From contig CAVTFN010000004.1 in the NCBI GenBank assembly GCA_963734065.1, positions 558,001 to 622,000 on the forward strand: a stretch of DNA of 64,000 nt, given 5' to 3'. The position numbers were made by a program, and so were the translations under genes. The notes beneath the pieces are model-generated. The model was not told where the DNA came from, searched no databases, and worked only from the letters and a program-made list of their open reading frames with translations. Below are positions 47,625 to 54,381 of the stretch, piece by piece (position 1 is the stretch's first letter; every line of letters begins with the position of its first letter). This DNA is from DATBLE01 sp963734065 (GTDB lineage: Bacteria; Actinomycetota; Thermoleophilia; Gaiellales; Gaiellaceae).

Positions 47625-50624
47625 CTAGTGAAGGTTTTCGAGGACTGCACGTGCCTGGGCGGCCATCGGCACGTCGCCCTTCTGCTCGAAGAGATCGAGC
47701 CCGTGCGCGCACTCGGCAGCCGCCTCGTCACGTCGGCCCGCGGCCTCTAGCACCTCGGCGAGGTCGAGGTGCGCGGCCGCACGGTTGACCAGCATGTCGG
47801 TGCGATCGCCGTACTCGATCGCCTCGCGGGCGAGACGCTCCGCCTCGTCCGCCCGCCCGGCCTGCGCCTGCACGCGCGCCAGCACCTGGCGCCAGAGCAT
47901 CTGCGTGACGATGTCGTCGCTGCCGGCGAGCTCCCTGCCCTTCGCTCCCCACTCCGCTGCCTCGTCCCAGCGGTCGAGCGAGCACAGCACGTGCCCGAGG
48001 TTCGCCGCGTAGGTCGAGAGCCAGCCCCGGACGCCGAGCTCCTCGCCCAGCTCGCACGCCTCCCGGAGCGCCCGCTCGGCGGCGGCGTGGTCGCCCGCAC
48101 GCGTCTCGACGGAGGCGACGTACCAGCGCTGGAGAATCGTCCGCACGGTCTGGCCTAGCTCCTCGTAGCGGGAACGCATCTCCGCCAGGAGGCTCCGGGC
48201 CTCGTCGATCCGCCCCTCCATCGCGTCCAGACACGCTCGCACACCCAGCTGCGCCGGCCGGGCCGCGTCGTCCGGGCGCAGGGCGGCGCACCAGCGCAGG
48301 CCCTCGGCAACGGGCGCCTGGCCGAACACGTAACCGGGGCCGATCGCGCTGATCAGGGTCTGCTCCGAACGCTGGTCGCCGAGCCGCGTCGCGGCGTCGA
48401 GGGCGCGCTGGAACGCGAGGTTGCGCGGCTCGAACTGGCAGTCCACGTGCTCGACGTGGCCGATCGCGGTCCACGCATGCATCAGCCCGAGTTCGTCCCC
48501 GGCCTGCTCGAACACCGGCAGGGCCTCCTGCGCGAGCGCGCGGAGCTCCGCGCCCTTGCCCCCGGGGTCGATCTGGAACCCGAACCGGCCGCGAACGACC
48601 CGGGCGAGCAACGCAGCCCGGGCGTCGCCGCCGGCGTCGGCCCGGGCCTCCGCCTCGTCGAGCAGTGCCTCGGCGTCCGCCACACGCCCGGAGAGGAACA
48701 GCGCGTCGGCCAGGTCGAGCTCGAGCGTGAGATCCTGCGCCGAGCCGGAGCGCAGCCGGATCGCCCGGTCGAGCAGGTTGACGGCCGCCTTCACGTCGCC
48801 GCGGAGAACGGCGCCGCGGCCGGACGCTACGAGATGTCCGGCCGCGCGGCCGGACAGCTCCGGGTCGTCCGAGCCGAGCTCGCCGCGGTACCTGACCGCC
48901 TGCTCGAGGTGGTAGCCGAGGATCTCGTCGAGCTCGACCAGGCCGGAACCGTGCTCCGCGAGCCACCCCGCGAAGCGTTCGTGCAGCCCGGCGCGGGTCG
49001 ACTTGGGCAGCGCGGCGTAGGCGGCGTCGCGGATCAACAGGTGCCGGAAGCGGAAGGCATCCTCGCCCGGAAGCTGCGCCCGGTCGGGCCGGACGAGCTC
49101 CTTGCGTACGAGCGCGGTCAACGGCGCGACCGCCTGCGGCTCGTTCGGCGCGAGCGCCTGGACGGCGCCGCGGTGGAAGACACGGCCCTCGACCGAGCCG
49201 CGCTGCAGGACGTTGCGCTCGGTCGCGTCGAGCTGGTCGAGCCGCGCCGCCATCAGCGCCTGGATCGTCGGCGGGACGGTCACGTCGGCGTCGCCCGAGT
49301 CCCGGACCATCGCGACCATCTCCTCGACGAACAGCGGATTCCCCTCGGCCGCCTCCCGAATCCGCTCACGCAGCGACTCGTCGACCGGCGCGAGGCTCTC
49401 GATCAGCGTCTCGGTCTCGTCGGGCCCGAGCGGCTCCAGCAGCACACTGCCGGCGCTCGCCGTCCCGCCGGCCCAGCCGGGACGCCGGTCGAGGAGGTCC
49501 GGCCTCGCCATGCAGAGCAGGAGGATGGGGGCGTCCCGCGACAGGAGGACGACGTGGTCGACCAGGTCGAGGAAGGTCTCCTCACCCCATTGCAGGTCGT
49601 CGAACACGCACACGAGCGGTGACTCGGCCGCGACCGCGCCCAGGAGCTTGCGGAACGCCCACGCGATCTCCTCGCTCGAGGTGACCGCCGTCCGCTCGCC
49701 GACGACAGCCTGGATCGTCTCCGCGGCAACCGGGTCGACCGGCGTCTCCGGGAGCTCCTTGACGACCTCGACCACCGGCCAGTACGTGATCCCTTCGCCG
49801 TACGGCAGGCACCGGCCGCGCACGACGAGCGCCCCGTCCAGCGAGCCGAGGAACTCGGCGACGAGGCGCGACTTGCCGACGCCGGCCGCCCCGAGCACCG
49901 TGAACATGTGGCAGGACGCCTCGGAGACGACCCGCTCCCAGGCCTCCGCCAGCAGCCCCAGCTCGCGCTCCCGCCCGACCATCGGCGCTCCGGCGCGGCG
50001 CGGCGCCTCCGTGGAATGGACGGAACGGAGACAGTAGGCCCGGACCGGCTCCGCCTTCCCCTTGAGCTCGAGCGGCTCGACCCGCTCGACCTCGACCGCG
50101 TCGCGTGTGAGCCGGTGGGTCTCCTCGCCGACCAGGATCTCGCCGGGGGCCGCGGCCTGCTCCAGCCGGGCGGCGACGTTCACGGCGTCGCCGGTGACGA
50201 GCCGCTCCTCCGTGCCTGTCACCACCTCGCCGGTGGTCACCCCGATCCGGCCTGCGATCCCCAGCTCGGGGAAGGCGTCCCGCATCTCGACGGCGGCACG
50301 GAGCGCGCGCAGGGCGTCGTCCTCGTGCAGGACCGGCACGCCGAAGACGGCCATCACCGCGTCGCCGATGAACTTCTCGACCGTCCCGCCGTGCCGCTCG
50401 ACGATCGACCGCATCCGCTCGAAGTAGCGGGCGAGCAGCGCGCGCAGCGCCTCCGGGTCGAGCCGCTCGCCGAGCTCCGTCGAGCCGGTCACGTCGCAGA
50501 AGAGCACCGTGACGACCTTGCGCTGCTCGGGGCCTGTCGAGCTCTCGGCGAACGGCGCCGCGCAGTGCGGGCAGAAGGCGAAGTCGCCGGTGCTCTCGCG
50601 GCCGCAACTCGTGCAGATCGGCAC
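47625..50624 (-). CDS. Class III adenylate cyclase with AAA-type ATPase and TPR domains
   Basis: A regulatory protein of 999 residues. A zinc ribbon (CTSCGRESTGDFAFCPHC) is followed by a class III cyclase domain with metal Asp44 (FCDVTGST) and Asp88 (EKFIGDAVMAVFG), Lys84 for adenine selection and the transition-state pair in GDAVNVAARLEQAA, so it should be active on ATP. Residues 215-500 are a STAND/AAA-like ATPase with Walker A LGAAGVGKSRLVAEF and Walker B VCVFDDLQWGEETF. From about 560 on come TPR-like helical repeats. It starts at GTG 50624, ten bases after rmlD, inside the rhamnose cluster. A stand-alone cyclic-nucleotide-binding protein at 18248-18661 is a possible receiver. Confidence 0.9.
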   Translation of the reverse strand: MPICTSCGRESTGDFAFCPHCAAPFAESSTGPEQRKVVTVLFCDVTGSTELGERLDPEALRALLARYFERMRSIVERHGGTVEKFIGDAVMAVFGVPVLHEDDALRALRAAVEMRDAFPELGIAGRIGVTTGEVVTGTEERLVTGDAVNVAARLEQAAAPGEILVGEETHRLTRDAVEVERVEPLELKGKAEPVRAYCLRSVHSTEAPRRAGAPMVGRERELGLLAEAWERVVSEASCHMFTVLGAAGVGKSRLVAEFLGSLDGALVVRGRCLPYGEGITYWPVVEVVKELPETPVDPVAAETIQAVVGERTAVTSSEEIAWAFRKLLGAVAAESPLVCVFDDLQWGEETFLDLVDHVVLLSRDAPILLLCMARPDLLDRRPGWAGGTASAGSVLLEPLGPDETETLIESLAPVDESLRERIREAAEGNPLFVEEMVAMVRDSGDADVTVPPTIQALMAARLDQLDATERNVLQRGSVEGRVFHRGAVQALAPNEPQAVAPLTALVRKELVRPDRAQLPGEDAFRFRHLLIRDAAYAALPKSTRAGLHERFAGWLAEHGSGLVELDEILGYHLEQAVRYRGELGSDDPELSGRAAGHLVASGRGAVLRGDVKAAVNLLDRAIRLRSGSAQDLTLELDLADALFLSGRVADAEALLDEAEARADAGGDARAALLARVVRGRFGFQIDPGGKGAELRALAQEALPVFEQAGDELGLMHAWTAIGHVEHVDCQFEPRNLAFQRALDAATRLGDQRSEQTLISAIGPGYVFGQAPVAEGLRWCAALRPDDAARPAQLGVRACLDAMEGRIDEARSLLAEMRSRYEELGQTVRTILQRWYVASVETRAGDHAAAERALREACELGEELGVRGWLSTYAANLGHVLCSLDRWDEAAEWGAKGRELAGSDDIVTQMLWRQVLARVQAQAGRADEAERLAREAIEYGDRTDMLVNRAAAHLDLAEVLEAAGRRDEAAAECAHGLDLFEQKGDVPMAAQARAVLENLH

Positions 50625-50633
50625 CGGGAGAAA

Positions 50634-51443
50634 CTAAGCCATTCGCGCGAGGCAGTCACGCAGGCCGTCGCGCCAGTGCGGCAGCGTGGGCGCCCCTCGC
50701 TCCGAGCGCAGCACGGAGTAGGCGGGCCTCGGCGCAACCGCGCCGAACTCGGCGGTGGTGATCCGCCGGACGCGGCAGTCGAGGCCGGCCTCCTCGAAGA
50801 TCGCCTCGGCGAAGTCGGCCCACGTGCAGTCGCCGTCGGCGGCGACGTGGTAGAGGCCGTGCGGCAGCTCGAGCAGCGAGCGGGTCGCCTCGGCTAGGTG
50901 TCCGACGTAGGTGGGGCAGCCGCGTTGGTCGTCGACGACGGCGACCTCGTCCCGCTCCGCGCCCAGCCGGAGCATCGTGCGGAGGAAGTTGTGCGACGTC
51001 CAGCCGAACAACCACGAGGACCGCACGATCCAGCCGTCGTGCACCTCGCGCTCGCCGGCGAGCTTCGTCCGGCCGTAGACCGAGAGGGGATGCGGCTCGT
51101 CCGACTCGACGTACGGCCCGCCCTTCTTCCCGTCGAACACGTAGTCGGTCGAGAAGTAGACGACCGGTGCGCCGCCGGCGACGACGTTCCGCGTCCCCAG
51201 CACGTTCACGTCCTCGGCCGCGCCCGGCTCGGACTCCGCTCCGTCGACGTTCGTCCACGCGGCCGCGTGCAGCGCGAGGTCGTACGCCTCGGGTACCTCC
51301 CGGGCGACGTCCAGCTCGAGCCGGCCGAGCGCGTGGGCCTCCGGGAACCCCGCCGCGAGCGCGGTGCCGAGCTGCCCCCGGGCGCCCGTGATCAGGATGC
51401 GGCGGTATCTCTCGCGGACAGGATCGGCGATGAGGTGCTCCAC
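50634..51443 (-). CDS. rmlD: dTDP-4-dehydrorhamnose reductase
   Basis: The last enzyme of dTDP-L-rhamnose synthesis, about 269 residues. ILITGARGQLGTALAAGF binds the coenzyme, LHAAAWTNVDGAESEPGAAE and VYFSTDYVFDGKKGGPYVE are typical, YGRTKLAGEREVHD holds the Tyr/Lys pair, and GCPTYVGHLAEATRSLLE follows. The start is uncertain: GTG 51443 gives 17 residues before ILITG and overlaps rmlC by 52 bases; GTG 51470 is longer. The usual family N-terminus begins directly at the ILITG strand, where only CTG or ATC codons are found. Confidence 0.9.
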   Translation of the reverse strand: MEHLIADPVRERYRRILITGARGQLGTALAAGFPEAHALGRLELDVAREVPEAYDLALHAAAWTNVDGAESEPGAAEDVNVLGTRNVVAGGAPVVYFSTDYVFDGKKGGPYVESDEPHPLSVYGRTKLAGEREVHDGWIVRSSWLFGWTSHNFLRTMLRLGAERDEVAVVDDQRGCPTYVGHLAEATRSLLELPHGLYHVAADGDCTWADFAEAIFEEAGLDCRVRRITTAEFGAVAPRPAYSVLRSERGAPTLPHWRDGLRDCLARMA

Positions 51444-51859
51444 AGGTGCTTGACGCGAGGGTCGTCCCACGGGATCCCGTACTCGTCCGGATCGCCCGGG
51501 TCGTACTCCTCGGTCACGTGGTAACAGAAGACCAGGTCGGTGAGCGCTTCGAAGCCGTGCGCGTGCCGGCCGGGGATGTAGAGCGCGACCGGGTTGTCGT
51601 CCCCGATGTCCTCGGTGAACGCCTCGCCGGTCTCCCGGTCGAGGACGACCACGCGGGCGGTCCCGCGCAGGCAGCAGAAGAGGTCGTCCTGGCGCTTGTG
51701 GTGGTGCAGGCCGCGAATCACGCCCGCGCGCGAGAACGAGACGTTCGTCTGCCTCGTCGGCCTGGGCAGCGTCGTCTCGCGGCGGATCTCCATCAGCCAG
51801 CCGCGCTCGTCCTCGAAGCGCCGGAGCGGGAAGCGCACCATGCCGTCGAGAAGGGCCAT
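51392..51859 (-). CDS. rmlC: dTDP-4-dehydrorhamnose 3,5-epimerase
   Basis: A cupin-fold epimerase of 155 residues, shorter than the usual 180. RFEDERGWLMEIRRE, NVSFSRAGVIRGLHHHKRQD with the catalytic His, LRGTARVVVLDRETGEAF and LYIPGRHAHGFEALTDLVFC are the family signatures. The ATG overlaps the rmlA stop by one base and the end overlaps rmlD, giving translational coupling rmlA-rmlC-rmlD. Confidence 0.92.
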   Translation of the reverse strand: MALLDGMVRFPLRRFEDERGWLMEIRRETTLPRPTRQTNVSFSRAGVIRGLHHHKRQDDLFCCLRGTARVVVLDRETGEAFTEDIGDDNPVALYIPGRHAHGFEALTDLVFCYHVTEEYDPGDPDEYGIPWDDPRVKHLWSTSSPILSARDTAAS

Positions 51860-52602
51860 CAGTCCTGGTTGGCGCCGCCGGAGCGGACGAAGTCGTTGAC
51901 GACGTAGTACGCGTCGATCGACTCGCCGGCGTCGCCCCAGAACCCCTCGAGCACGTCGTACTCCATCGTCCCCTGGCCGACGAACCAGTTGTTCACGTCG
52001 GTGATCTCGAGCTCGCCCCGGCCGGACGGCACGAGCGTGGGCAGCACGTCCCAGACGGTCTCGTCGTAGAAGTAGATCCCGGTGACCGCATACTCGCTCG
52101 GGGGTTGCTCCGGCTTCTCGACGATGCGCGCGATCCGCCCGTCGCCGTCCAGCTCGGGCACGCCCAGATGGCGAAGGTGCTCCGAGTCGTACTCGCGCGA
52201 GAGGAGCACGCGTGCGCCTCGCTCCTGCGCGGCGAACCGCTCGGCAGAGGGCCGGAACGACCGCTCCAGCACGTTGTCAGCGAGCATCACGCAGACGCGG
52301 TCGCGGTCGACGAACCGCTCGGCCAGCCCGAGCGCCTCGGCGATCCCGCCGGGCTTCTCCTGGTACGCGTACAGCAGCTTGTCGATGCCGTGCTCGTGGC
52401 CGTTGCCGAGCAGCCGGAAGAACTCGCCGGCATGCGTCCCGCCGGTGACGAGCATCAGCTCGGTGATCCCGGCGCGGACGAGCGCCTCGATCGCGAACGA
52501 GACCATCGGCCGGTCGTCGATCGGCAGCAGATGCTTGTTCGTGATGCGGGTCAGCGGATAGAGCCGCGACCCGGTCCCCCCGGCGAGAATCACACCTTTC
52601 AC
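51859..52602 (-). CDS. rmlA: Glucose-1-phosphate thymidylyltransferase, short type
   Basis: The first enzyme of dTDP-rhamnose synthesis, 247 residues, the short type lacking the C-terminal allosteric extension of the 290-residue RmlA. VILAGGTGSRLYPLTRITNK is the nucleotide-binding signature, KHLLPIDDRPMVSFAIEALV follows, and IVEKPEQPPSEYAVTGIYFY and GRGELEITDVNNWFVGQG are conserved. It begins at GTG 52602 in a 20-base gap from the divergent DJ-1/PfpI gene, so the promoter must be very compact or lie in that gene. Confidence 0.93.
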   Translation of the reverse strand: MKGVILAGGTGSRLYPLTRITNKHLLPIDDRPMVSFAIEALVRAGITELMLVTGGTHAGEFFRLLGNGHEHGIDKLLYAYQEKPGGIAEALGLAERFVDRDRVCVMLADNVLERSFRPSAERFAAQERGARVLLSREYDSEHLRHLGVPELDGDGRIARIVEKPEQPPSEYAVTGIYFYDETVWDVLPTLVPSGRGELEITDVNNWFVGQGTMEYDVLEGFWGDAGESIDAYYVVNDFVRSGGANQD

Positions 52603-52622
52603 GGGATGCGATGCTATATGGG

Positions 52623-53207
52623 ATGCGGATCGGAATCGCCTTGTTCGAGGACGCCGAGGAGCTGGACTTCGCCGGCCCCTGGGAGGTGCTGGCCGCGTGG
52701 TCGCGCCAGTGGCCCGACGACGGCGTCGAGGTCCTGACCGTCGCCGACACGCTCGAGCCCGTTCGCTGCGCCAAGGGCTTGCGCGTCCTGCCGGACGCGA
52801 CGTGGGAGACTGCCGGGCCGCTCGACGTCCTCGTCTATCCCGGCGGGATGGGAACGCGCCCGCAGCTCGGCGACGAGGCGATCCGCGGCCGCATTCGCGG
52901 GCTCGCGGGCGGTGGGACGCTGATGACGAGCGTCTGTACCGGCTCGCTCGTCTACGCCGACGCCGGCCTGCTGGACGGCCGCCCGGCGACGACCCACTGG
53001 GCGCAGCTCGAGCTGCTCGGCTCCCTCGGCCGCAACATCGACGTCCGCGGCGAGGACCGCTTCGTCGACGACGGCGGGGTGATCACGGCCGCGGGAGTCT
53101 CCGCCGGAATCGACATGGCCCTCCACCTGGTCGCGCGGTTGCATTCGCCCGAACGAGCCCGGGACGTCAAGCGTTACATCCAGTACGACCCCGAACCGCC
53201 GGTCTAG
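52623..53207 (+). CDS. DJ-1/PfpI-family glutamine-amidotransferase-like protein
   Basis: A 194-residue class I amidotransferase-fold protein. IGIALFEDAEELDFAGPWEV keeps the Glu that orients the nucleophile; Cys105 sits in the elbow TLMTSVCTGSLVYADAGLLD; RPATTHWAQLELL supplies the His. This pattern is that of the isonitrile-hydratase-like and AraC-associated branch, with no DNA-binding domain. ATG 52623 is preferred by homology of N-termini, though ATG 52611 is in frame. Its stop overlaps the stop of the convergent FHA gene in the palindrome CTAG. Confidence 0.88.
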   Translation: MRIGIALFEDAEELDFAGPWEVLAAWSRQWPDDGVEVLTVADTLEPVRCAKGLRVLPDATWETAGPLDVLVYPGGMGTRPQLGDEAIRGRIRGLAGGGTLMTSVCTGSLVYADAGLLDGRPATTHWAQLELLGSLGRNIDVRGEDRFVDDGGVITAAGVSAGIDMALHLVARLHSPERARDVKRYIQYDPEPPV

Positions 53208-53797
53208 ACCCAACCCCTCTGGCGGGCGATCTTGCAGAGGGCACGGCGCTTGGCGTAGGGCGAGCCCTCCGTCAGCCCTGCCTTGGCGTAGGCGCGGCGC
53301 AGAGCGGCCTTCACGGTCTCCGTCGCCCCCGGCGTCCCCAGCCGCGCAGCGATCTCCTCATTCGTCGGCAGGTCGTCGAGCGAGCCGCCGGCGAGCCAGC
53401 CTGCGCACAGCGCCTCGACCACCTGCCGCTGGAACGGCGAGAGCGGGCGGGTGAGCGCCGGCGGGCCGGCCTGGAGCGCGGTCGTCACCTCGGGGTCGAT
53501 CAGCGAGCCGGGTGCCGAGAAGACGACGCTCTCCGCACCCAGGCCGATCCGGTCGCCGTGCCGCAGCGGAACCTTGGACCCCGCCTGGATCCGCGAGCCG
53601 TTGAGGAAGGTCCCGTTGAAGCTGCCGCGGTCCTCGACGAACCAGCGATCGCCCTCCTCGGTGACGACGAGGTGATGCCGGCTGACCGTTGGCTTCTCGA
53701 TCGTCAGGTCGTTGTCCTCGGCGCGGCCGACCGCGAACTCGGGCCCGAGCGATCGCTCGGTCCCGTCGGGCAGGATCAGACTGGCCGACTCGGCCAC
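53204..53797 (-). CDS. FHA-domain protein with C-terminal helix-turn-helix
   Basis: A 197-residue regulator. Residues 15-95 form an FHA phosphothreonine-binding domain with FAVGRAEDNDLTIEKPTVSR, the Ser-Arg-His of PTVSRHHLVV and the Asn-Gly of SFNGTFLNGSRI. The last 85 residues hold a helix-turn-helix resembling LuxR/sigma-4 types (SPFQRQVVEALCAGWLAGGS, PTNEEIAARLG, VKAALRRAYAKAGLTE). It probably couples a Ser/Thr-kinase signal to transcription. It is divergent from hsp20-lon across a tandem palindromic operator and might bind there. Confidence 0.85.
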   Translation of the reverse strand: MAESASLILPDGTERSLGPEFAVGRAEDNDLTIEKPTVSRHHLVVTEEGDRWFVEDRGSFNGTFLNGSRIQAGSKVPLRHGDRIGLGAESVVFSAPGSLIDPEVTTALQAGPPALTRPLSPFQRQVVEALCAGWLAGGSLDDLPTNEEIAARLGTPGATETVKAALRRAYAKAGLTEGSPYAKRRALCKIARQRGWV

Positions 53798-53870
53798 GCG
53801 GAACTTGTACCACGGGGACGGAGAAGGCGTTCGACTGCGTCGCGAGTCTCGCCGCCCGCGACCTCGAACG

Positions 53871-53900
53871 TTAGTGTCTGCTAACTTAGTGTCTGCTAAC
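53871..53900. promoter_or_regulatory. Tandem 15-bp palindromic operator upstream of hsp20-lon
   Basis: TTAGTGTCTGCTAAC occurs twice head to tail (53871-53885 and 53886-53900) with no mismatch. Each unit is a TTAG-N6-CTAA inverted repeat. They lie 40 bases before the hsp20 start and 74 bases from the divergent FHA-HTH gene. The core does not match HAIR (CTTGAGT-N7-ACTCAAG) or CIRCE (TTAGCACTC-N9), so a different stress regulator is implied. Confidence 0.7.
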
Positions 53901-53940
53901 CATGTTCCGACCTACCGCGCGAGGGTACCCTAGAGAGCCA

Positions 53941-54381
53941 ATGGAAAAGCGACGCAAGGCCAGTTCCGAGCAGCTCGAGGAGCTCTTCTCCGAGCTGTGG
54001 CAGTTGCCGGGCTTCGGCACGCGCCACGGCTACCGGCCGCAGGTCGACTGCTACCGATCCGACGAGCCGCCGGCCGTCACCGTCGTCGTCGACCTGCCAG
54101 GCATCGAGCCGGAGGACGTCGAGATCACGGTCACCGAGCGGACGGTGAACATCGTCGGCGAGCGGCGCCGCCCGAAGCGCGGGGCGCGCGTCTCCTACCG
54201 CCAGATGGAGCTCGAGTATGGGCCGTTCCAGCGACGCGTCTCGCTCGCCGAGGACGTCGACCCCGACCGTGCCGAGGCGCACTACGAGCGCGGCCAGCTG
54301 ACGATCGTGTTGCCGTTCGCCCGCAAGCCGTGCGCGGGCCGGATCATGATCGTGCTCGGCGACGAGCGAGGGCAGCGGTGA
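53941..54381 (+). CDS. Hsp20 small heat-shock protein (lon operon copy)
   Basis: A holdase chaperone of 146 residues. The alpha-crystallin domain runs from about 35 to 130: YRSDEPPAVTVVVDLPGIEP, EDVEITVTERTVNIVGERRR, the segment YGPFQRRVSLAEDVDPDRAE and YERGQLTIVLPFARKP. The tail IMIVLGDERGQR has an I-x-I motif. It differs clearly from the island Hsp20. ATG 53941 is chosen; ATG 53902 would add 13 residues and lies at the operator edge. It overlaps lon by GTGA, so the chaperone and protease are translated together. Confidence 0.92.
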   Translation: MEKRRKASSEQLEELFSELWQLPGFGTRHGYRPQVDCYRSDEPPAVTVVVDLPGIEPEDVEITVTERTVNIVGERRRPKRGARVSYRQMELEYGPFQRRVSLAEDVDPDRAEAHYERGQLTIVLPFARKPCAGRIMIVLGDERGQR

